A stretch of 64,000 nucleotides of DNA, taken from positions 41,042 through 105,041 of the forward strand of contig WTXI01000128.1 of assembly GCA_022376515.1 (NCBI GenBank). The letters run 5' to 3'. A program made the translations under genes and the position numbers. Source of the stretch: Lactifluus volemus (lineage: Eukaryota; Basidiomycota; Agaricomycetes; Russulales; Russulaceae). Below, in pieces: positions 56,301-64,000 of the stretch; the first letter of the stretch is position 1, and each line of letters starts with the position of its first letter. The notes beneath the pieces are model-generated. The model was not told the DNA's origin and ran no database searches. It was given only the letters and a program-made list of their open reading frames with translations.

Positions 56301-58728
56301 CAGGGTTATCAAGGAACGAAGAGAGAGGGGCTTGGCCGCAGCAAAAAGTTGTCCCATCACCGACCGAAATAGAACCCGTGCTTCATGTGGCTTGAAGTAT
56401 CCTTCAAGAACTTCTTCGTATAGCTTGTCCAACGGATCTTCCCCATTGAGATCTCGAGAGTGTTTCAACAGGCGCTGAACGCACTTTTTCTTGCTAAACC
56501 CAAAAGTAGCAGGAGGGCTATTAATGAACCCGCACGCGACGGCTGCCCACTGAAATACGCCCTCTGCAGCTTTTGCTAGTTTGATGCCATGGTCAAGAAA
56601 AATGCCATGAGGGAGCTCGTTTTCAATATACAGGCAAATATCTTGCTCCGTCCTGGCAGCCAAAGTGGCATCATCCATGTGGAGTGTGTCGAAAGATGAT
56701 GCTTTGGCGAACGCAGATTCAATGTCACCCTCTGGCCTTGAGGTGACCAAGATGCGAAAATTTGGCGGGAGCTCGGTGAGATGTCGAGAGAGAAATATAT
56801 GTAGTCCATTTTTACCGGTTGCATCTCCACTTTCATCCAGTGCATCAATAACGATGAGGATTGGGTCACGGACTTCGAGGTTCTTGAGTGGTTCAAGAAG
56901 GAGAGATTCGAAGAGTGTGCGATGGTCTCGGGTACCACAAAGAGACGAGTTATCCTTCACGACTCTGCCGAGAGCTACTTTAAAAGCAGGATTGCGATCG
57001 GACAGATCCCGAGCAAGTGTCGTGAAGAGCTGGTAAGCCTCGTCTTTCGACTGTTCCTTCCGGAGGAAGGCGAAATAGGAGCTGAGACACTTGTTCTCAA
57101 ATCGACGTGCCACTTCGTGTGCAATCGATGACTTCCCTGTTCCTGCTTGGCCGAGGAGGACGAGTCCACGATCGGATTCCGGATTCTCGACCCACTTGAT
57201 GATGTACTCTAGGAAATCGACGCGTGTGCCAGGAAGACAGCGCTTCTTATTGCCGTGTCGCCAGCCTCCCTTGTAAGGCAATTCTCTGATTATTGCGCCG
57301 AATTCTGTCCGAGTCTTGTCAGATCGACGAACCGACGATGTTATGATTACGCACCAACTTCTGATGCTTGGCTTGACAGCTGTGAATGTATCTCGATGAG
57401 TCGAGAAAGCCCTACTTGGTTGAAGTAGCATTACTCACCTTGTCTTGCATTTTACTCACGTTAGCTTGTATGTTACTGACTTCATTCTGTATCCCAAGCA
57501 CAGCAACCTCGGTGGTGACAACAGCACGCGCGAGGAAATCATCTCGCAGTCGGACAAGGGTCGTGCGATACCGTTCAATTTCTCCATCGACTTTACCGAA
57601 GATATTCTTCCAAGTCCGCGTTCCTGTAAATCATATGTCTATATTCACCAACCAGAGAGGCCAATAATGACATACCGACTTGTACATGCTCCGCATATAA
57701 TCTGATAAATGTCCCAATTTCAGAAACGCACTGTAACATCTCCTCTAAGATTCTTGCTTGTCTAGACTCTGGATTGATGTTCCGTAGAGCGTCGGCATCA
57801 TTTGCGAAGTCAAACGCATCGCGTATCGCTTCAAATAATGCTCGGACTTTGTCATCACGTCCAACTTGTTGCAACAAAGTCTGGCAGCGGGGTGAAAACA
57901 GGGTGAATGTCCCGGATCCCCTGACTACGCAAGGAGACGTACCTCTGGAATCTTTGAGAGTAGACTCCATGCTAGGTTTGCGTAGGGATGCAACTGAGGA
58001 GCTCAAGTTAGCTCAGCAAAGGGTGATGAGCGGAGTGAAATTGGGCATACTGCTGCGATTGAGCCGACGACATCCATTACCCGCTTGATGATATCAACAG
58101 CACCGCTCCATGTTTCCATGGTATCGATAGCTTTCTCAGCACGATGGAGAGCAGCACCTGTCAAGTCCGTCTGGTTGTCCGCGTCTGGTCGCACAGGAGT
58201 AATCGTGATCGTTAAGACTGTGGCCAACTCCGTTGGATGTCCAGCTGTGCTGCTCAAAACAATATCTAGTTCTACATGCAGGATGCTCAGCCAGATGGGT
58301 TATAAATCTAAGGGAAAGACGGACCATTTTGGGATTCGGTGGCAATCTCCTTCCTTCCAATCAGGATGTCTTTATGTATGGAGCTTTTCGCATAAAGAGA
58401 AACTGTAATGGCGGAGAGTGGTTGTATGGCACTACAAGAGACACTGATCAGTTGCAAACAGTAATAAAACTACGAGATCTCTCACAACGTCTCGATATCC
58501 TCGTTCCACTCCACGCGTTGTCCGACGCTCCGCACAGATCGTGTTTGCCATGTCCTCGACCCGTCAGTCACGGTGACATAGAATTGTCCTTTTTTCCAGA
58601 GGTGGTTCTTGATGCGGGGAATGTTGTGCGCCCTAAGGACTAACAGGGAAAACAGACTTGGAATTACCAGAGCAACATCAGTAGGACCACGTACCAGTGA
58701 CCTGGAGCTGGAGCAAGATTGGTTGCAT
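53335..58728 (-). CDS. NLR C: C2-NACHT-WD40 STAND protein, intact
   Basis: Predicted ATP-switched sensor of the fungal NLR type. Eleven exons: 58695-58728, 58486-58639, 58325-58431, 58051-58271, 57943-57993, 57676-57880, 57439-57623, 57355-57379, 55770-57304, 53679-55711 and 53335-53611. They sum to 4827 bases with no internal stop, so 1608 residues; an upstream start at 58791 is possible. C2-like domain at about 1-110 (LRAHNIPRIKNHLWKKGQFY, SLYAKSSIHKDILIGRKE), helical linker, NACHT with Walker A GQAGTGKSS near 380 and LIVIDALDES near 480, then 14 WD40 blades (about 925-1515) and a tail with FFWVPEIHRPYLQRSNTVWI and LDLTNFVHG, common in agaricomycete NACHT-WD40 proteins. A 33-bp duplication lies between blades 9 and 10 (SLTDQVGSSAFSLTDQVG). 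NACHT drives oligomerisation and WD40 blades usually recognise a target; the C2-like domain may bind membrane. The ligand is unknown. Confidence 0.85.
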
Positions 58729-59255
58729 TTCGATGACCTGAACGCTAGTTATCTGTAGATATTGTGGCCGAGCTGTAGTAATAGTCAACATTGGAGGACA
58801 TCGCCTCTACTACAGCATTCTTACTGCCAGTGACACTAATACACGGTTCCACGGGAAGGTATGTTGAACAAGACGATCCCGGGCCGGATTATTACGCTAC
58901 ATATCACGTGTCGTAACGGGTTGTGACAGATGACGTAATCACATTCCTCCGGAGCACCCTGCAGGCGGGGAAAGCCATGGTTCGCTTCCTTGACTCCCAA
59001 GCCTTTTTTCGCCCAAGACGCACCTGGAGCCCGGGATAGCGTTGTAAACCCCCACCACATAATGTATATTTACCTCCTTGCCAGTGCCCCACGCCCCAGA
59101 GGCGCTCCCACCTTTACCTGACCAACCCGTCCAGTCTAAGTAGATCAGACTACGCTACCTGTATTCTCCCCTCCTACCTCTTCTCGGAGTAGAAGTGCTG
59201 ACTTAAAAAAGAAAGATGATGTAATATACCGCAAGACCCAATCTAGCGCCTACCA
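58729..59255. promoter_or_regulatory. NLR C upstream region
   Basis: Not related to the A/B upstream sequence, so C is regulated by different DNA. A TGACGTAA site occurs at about 58931. No gene; a minus-strand open frame (58836-59060) has no support. Confidence 0.3.
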
Positions 59256-60100
59256 GATTAAAGCAGCCGTGAATTGGCACATCACACTAGCACGCCAGCT
59301 ACGCTCCGGGAGGCGGTCCTCCGTACCCTCTCCGCCGCGACCGAGCTGGCCCTGGAACTGCGCAAACAGTTCTCCCTCCCCTAGTTTCCATCCTCACCAT
59401 TGACTCCTTCATTCTCCCTGATTGTCAGTCCATTATCCGATCTGACAACTCAAATGGGCCCAGCCAGGCGTGACATCGGCCCAATTAATCGCCTCAAACT
59501 CGTCGACTCAGAGGCAACAACTGTTACTGCCATAACGGATGAGTCCTCCCCGCGTGCAGCCAAACTATCTGTTGAGAAGTGGCAACAAAGATGGCTCATA
59601 GAACCCCGTCACGCCCCTGTCTACCGCGCCCTTACAGCCCCGGTCCGACCGTTCCCCTGATGCACCTCGTCCCGATTTTGCGCCGCAATCCACTTACTAA
59701 TTGATCATGCATTCACAGGTGAGTTCTTGGCGTGCCACTGGCCGCGAGCCCCCGACCCACATGGATGCCAATGTCGCCTCACCGCTATACAAACTCCATC
59801 CCACGTCATCACCGAATGCTACCTCTACCGTGCTGAGAGAGATCATCATCTAACCCCCGCTGTCCCCACACCCGAGACGAACATTATCTTTGGCGGAGTT
59901 TTAGAGGCCTCACAGGCCTGTGGGCGCCCAGTGAGAGACGCGACCCGCTGCCAGAAGACCACGGCGCCAGGGCTCAATCCCGCCATGCCGCGTGCACCCC
60001 GCCGCCCTACCCTCACCTTATATTACAAGGATACTTTCTCAATCGCAGGTGGACCTCTGGCGAGGGAAGCCAAGCGCATCTCCGTAATCTGCGTATAACC
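59256..60100 (+). mobile_element. LINE relic (ORF2 C-terminus)
   Basis: Pieces of the RNase H end of a LINE ORF2 survive in two frames: SVEKWQQRWLIEP and PVYRALTAP, then HGCQCRLTAIQTPSHVITEC followed by YLYRAERDHH. The C-x-C...H...C arrangement is that of the LINE at 2344. Frameshifts show it is dead. No poly(A) tail found. Confidence 0.5.
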
Positions 60101-60335
60101 AACACTATATACATCAGAGGTCTAATAAAGGCATCAAGGTTAAATTCTGTGAGACAGATGCGATATAGAAACAAGTAAACTGCGACGACTTGAAATTGAT
60201 AGTTCAGAATATCCGAATCGACGCCTCCGCCGCGATGACTTGACTGGGTGTTATGATCGATAGATAGCTCGTATGGGTGATCGTGGCTGAGAGCAGCTAC
60301 AAAACATAAGTTTACTATTAACAGTGTGCGTAAGT

Positions 60336-63300
60336 CTATCCAGATGAACCATGAAGATAGTATAGTGTAGCCCAATCTGGTCCATGAACAAATTTTGAAA
60401 AATCGAGCTGGGTATTATGTCCGCCTGCAATCCAAACGGTGTTAGATCTTTGAAGGTATGGTCGATGAATCCGTGGAATCCATAAAAAAAGTTGCCCCTC
60501 ATCCCCATATATCCAACCATCACGATTGATGGAAAGCTCGTCTATAAAATAGATCATCTCAATATCTCCTGTGCTTCCCTTCATGCGAATTGTGTGGTCT
60601 CGCGGGGCCGAGGCGATGGACTGCCTGTCCGTAACAGAAAGGGGTGATTCGGTAGATCTATGAGATGAGCCTCCTGCTGCAACATCCCACATGCGAATCG
60701 TGTGATCATCTGAGGCCGAAATCATGTGCTGCCCATCTGGGGAGAATGCAACACAGTTGACAAAATTGGCATGCCCAGTGAACGGCCCTGCTATGACCTC
60801 TCCCGTTGCGGCATCCCACACGCGAATTGTCGTATCGAACGAGGCTGAGGCGATGCGTTGCCCATCAGGTGAGAATGCAACAAAGATAACAGTACTGGTG
60901 TGTCCAGTAAATGGGCCTACTACGGCCGCTCCTGTTTCACTATCCCACATGCGAATTGTGCAATCTCGCGAGCCTGAGGCGATGCATTTCCCGTCTGGCG
61001 AGAATGCAACCGAATTGACATGATCGGTGTGTCCGGTAATCGGGCCGACTACGACGTCTCCTGTTGTGGCATCCCACACGCGAATTGTGAAATCTTTTGA
61101 AGCCGATGCGATGTGTTGCCCGTCTGGTGAAAATGCAACAGAGCCGACAGATTCGGTATGTCCAGTGAACGGACCCGCTACGACCTCTCCTGTTGTGACA
61201 TCCCACACGCGAACCGTGCAATCACGTGAGGCCGAGGCAATGTGTTGTCCATCCGGCGAGAATGCAACAGACCTGACCTCATCAGGGTGGTCAAACGGGC
61301 CTGCTATGACCTCTCCTGTTATGGCATCCCAGATGCGAATCGTGTGATCCCCCGAGGCCGATGCTATGACCTGCCCATCCTGTGAAAAGGCAATAGCAAA
61401 GACCACTCTGGTGTGTCCAGTGAACGGACCGGCTACGATCTCTCCTGTTGCGGCATCCCACAAGCAAATCTTGCAATCTGCAGAGGCCGAGGCGATGCGC
61501 TGTCCGTCCGGAGAGAATGCAGCAGAAAAGACCGCATTGGTGTGGCCAGCAAAGGGGCCAGCTACGAGACCTCCTATTGTGGCATTCCAGATGCGAATCG
61601 TGGAATCGCCCGAGGCTGAGGCGATCCGCTGCCCGTCCGGAGAGAATGCAACAGAAAATATGGAATCGATGTTTTGAGTAAACGGGCCCGCTACGACATC
61701 TCCTGTTTTGGCATCCCACACACGAACCGTGAGATCTTTTGAGGATGATGCGATGCGCTGCCCGTCTGGCGAGTATGCCACAGAGAAGATCATCTCTTTG
61801 TGCCCTGTGAATGGGCCCGCTACAAGGTGTCCCGTTGTGGCATCCCACACGTGAATTGTGCAGTCGTATGAAGCCGAGGCGATGTGCTGCCCATTTGGTG
61901 AGAATGCAAAAGACTCAACCTTGTCGGTGTGGCCAATATACGGAGTCGCTACGCCCTCTCCTGTTGCGGCATCCCACATGCGAACTGTGCGGTCCGTTGA
62001 GGCGGAGGCAATGCGCTGGCCATCCGGCGAGAATGCAACAGAACAGACTGCGCCGGTGTGTCCAGTAAACGGACCTGCTACAACCCCTCCCGTTGCAGCA
62101 TCCCACATGAGAATTGTGCAATCCTCCGAAGCCGAAGCAATGCGCTGACCATCTGGTGAGAATGCAACAGAATAGACTGAATTGGTGTGTCCAATAAACG
62201 GGCCCACTACAACCTCTCCGCTTGCGGCATCCCACAAATGGATCGTGAAGTCATGAGAGGCAGAGGCAATCTGCCGCCCGTCCGGTGAGAATGCCACAGA
62301 TGTGACCCAATTGGTGTGTCCGGTATACCGGTCCACTACGACCTCCCCCGTTATGGCATCCCATACGCGAGCTGTCCAATCTCGTGAGGCAGAGGCAATC
62401 CGCTGCCCATCCGACGAAAATGCAACACAGTCGACTGGTCCACTATGTGCTACAATCTCCATCTCCAGTGCTGGCCAATGTGACAACTGCCCGCATTTCA
62501 GGGAGAATGTACGAGGGAATAGGTGGCTGTAGTGCTTGAGGATGTAGGAAGAGGATGGTACGAAGGGCAATGCAGAGATATAGATGTGCGGAGCGCTTCT
62601 TGCTATCGCCATCCCAAAATATCCCACAAACGCAGATGCGTCATTCACCAATCCTAACAAAGTTTCCGTCTCCGCTTCAGAAGGCTGTTGCAACTTAACC
62701 AATGGTCACTACTACATGCCATAATCAATTATAGGATGTACGTACTTCCACTGGTCAGACCGCAGCCATGTCTTCAGATATGACAATGTCCGTGACGCAA
62801 GGACCCACACTACTCTTGATGCTAAGCACCTCCAGCCAAAACAGAAACTTTTCCTCGAAAAGGGATCGAAGATTCATGAAGAGACTCGGATCGTATTCGG
62901 AGGTTAGATGTTTTGAAATGGTCGCCCCAGAAAAGGCAAGCATACGATAGAGCCGGTGGATATGTTTAGCCATTCGAGAATCCATGTCTGCTGGACGTCG
63001 TTGTTGGAGATATATGATGACTCGAGCTCGCAAATGTTGAACTTGAGATTATCTAGCATTAGTCCAAGGCAGGAATGTGCTAACTGATGATGGGCTTCTC
63101 CAAGATCCACATAAAACATGTCATTCTTCTCATTTGTTAGAAAATCGCGGAATGAGGTATGGAGAGGAAACGATTGACGCGTTTCATCGGATGATGTCAC
63201 GTTACTCAGCAGCGAGCCGAGGTGACGAAGCATTTCAATAATGGTTCAGCATCCTCGGGGTCATCAATGGGGGCATGCCGTCGTAGGGTTATCAAGGAAC

Positions 63301-64000
63301 GAAGAGAGAGGGCTTGCGCAGCAAAAAGTTGTCCCATCACCGACCGAAATAGAACCCGTGCTTTCATGCGGTTTGAAATAACCTTCGAGAACTTCTTCGA
63401 TAGCTTGTCCAGTGCTTGGTCTTCGTTAGCTAGAGATCTGTCCGTTAGAGACGGAGAGTGTCCCAACAGGCGCTGAACGCACTTTTTCTTGCTAAACCCA
63501 AAAGTAGCAGGAGGCTATTAATGAACCCGCATGCGACGGCTGCCCACTGAAATACGCCCTCTGCAGCTTTTGCTAGTTTGATACCGTTGGTCTTTGAAAA
63601 CTTCAGGAGGGAGCTCGTCCTCAATATACACGGAAATGTCTTGCTCCGTCCTAGCAGCCAGTTTCGCATCGTCCATGTGGAGGGTATGGACAGATAACGC
63701 TTTGGAAAATGCAGCGTTGATACCATCCTCCGGCCTCGAGGTGACCAGTATGCGAAATTTTTGCGGGAGCTTGAAGAGATGTTGAGAAAGAAATGCATGT
63801 AGTCCGTTTTTACCGGTTGCATCTCCACTTTCATCCAACGCATCGATAACGATGAGGATTGGGTCACGAACTTCGAGGTTCTTGAGCGGTTCAAGGAGGA
63901 GGGATTCGAAGAGTGTGCGATAGTCTCGGGTACCACAAAGAGACGAGTTATCCTTCACGACTCTGCCGAGAGCTACTTTAAAAGCAGGATTGCGATCGGA
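60336..64000 (-). pseudogene. NLR D: WD40 exon intact, NACHT exon frameshifted, partial
   Basis: The WD40-plus-tail exon (60336-62684) is open with 14 blades and ends LWIPRIHRPYLQRSNTVWIA, LDFSKFVHG. The donor of the last intron is deleted, so the former intron is read in frame (SSHRSTESPLSVTD). The NACHT exon (62736 to beyond the edge) carries about six indels, for example an extra T near 63586 (CCGTTGG for CCGTGG), a lost G near 63512 (AGGAGGCT for AGGAGGGCT), and others near 63440-63410, 63310, 63243, 63170 and 62990. The Walker B segment (LIVIDALDES) is intact; Walker A lies outside the window. Most indels sit in short homopolymers, so sequencing error is an alternative. As written it cannot make a full NLR. 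Confidence 0.7.

Noticed and set aside
1..64000. CRISPR arrays or bacterial operons
   Set aside because: The repeats are long and dispersed, not regular short direct repeats with spacers, and genes carry spliceosomal introns.

Overview
The window looks like a repeat-rich accessory region of a filamentous fungus, most likely an agaricomycete basidiomycete (inferred). The reasons are many 48-67 bp introns with GTRNGT donors and YAG acceptors, HET-E-like NACHT-WD40 genes, LINE remnants, and a retroelement whose Gag carries CCCH and CCHC zinc fingers. I see no rRNA, tRNA or CRISPR.

Layout. At 1-3019 a zinc-finger retroelement (minus strand) abuts the 3' end of a LINE that has landed in the WD40 part of an NLR-like gene. 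Four copies of that NLR family lie on the minus strand: A (3020-6677, broken), B (15177-20679, nearly complete, premature stop near the end), C (53335-58728, intact in my 11-exon model) and D (60336 to the right edge, intact WD40 exon but frameshifted NACHT exon). Spliced, the family reads C2-like domain, helical linker, NACHT NTPase, 14 WD40 blades and a conserved tail, which is the plan of a fungal STAND sensor.

Between A and B, and again between B and C (about 7.1-12.3 kb and 21.4-51.5 kb), lies an array built from a few recurring blocks. The central block is a small secreted protein gene (called SSP here), with 13 copies. Each has a TATA box, a short leader, a near-invariant signal peptide, a very variable core, a first intron of 55-57 bp and usually a 48 bp second intron. 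Other blocks are P and Q (SSP upstream sequence joined to a stretch resembling the first exon and promoter of the NLR genes), LR (a decayed multi-exon gene of unknown function, 5 copies) and T (the spacer between head-to-head SSP genes). A 146-bp mobile module with 4-bp target duplications occurs three times, once in frame inside an SSP gene. A 2.2-kb inverted-terminal-repeat element sits at 33.2-35.4 kb.

How it fits together (inference): NLR sensors and secreted small proteins appear to have multiplied together by segmental duplication, sharing upstream sequence. Most copies show decay, so this reads as a birth-and-death cluster with few working members: NLR C, perhaps NLR B, and SSP genes S4, S7, S8 and S10, with possible short forms S3, S9, S12 and S13.
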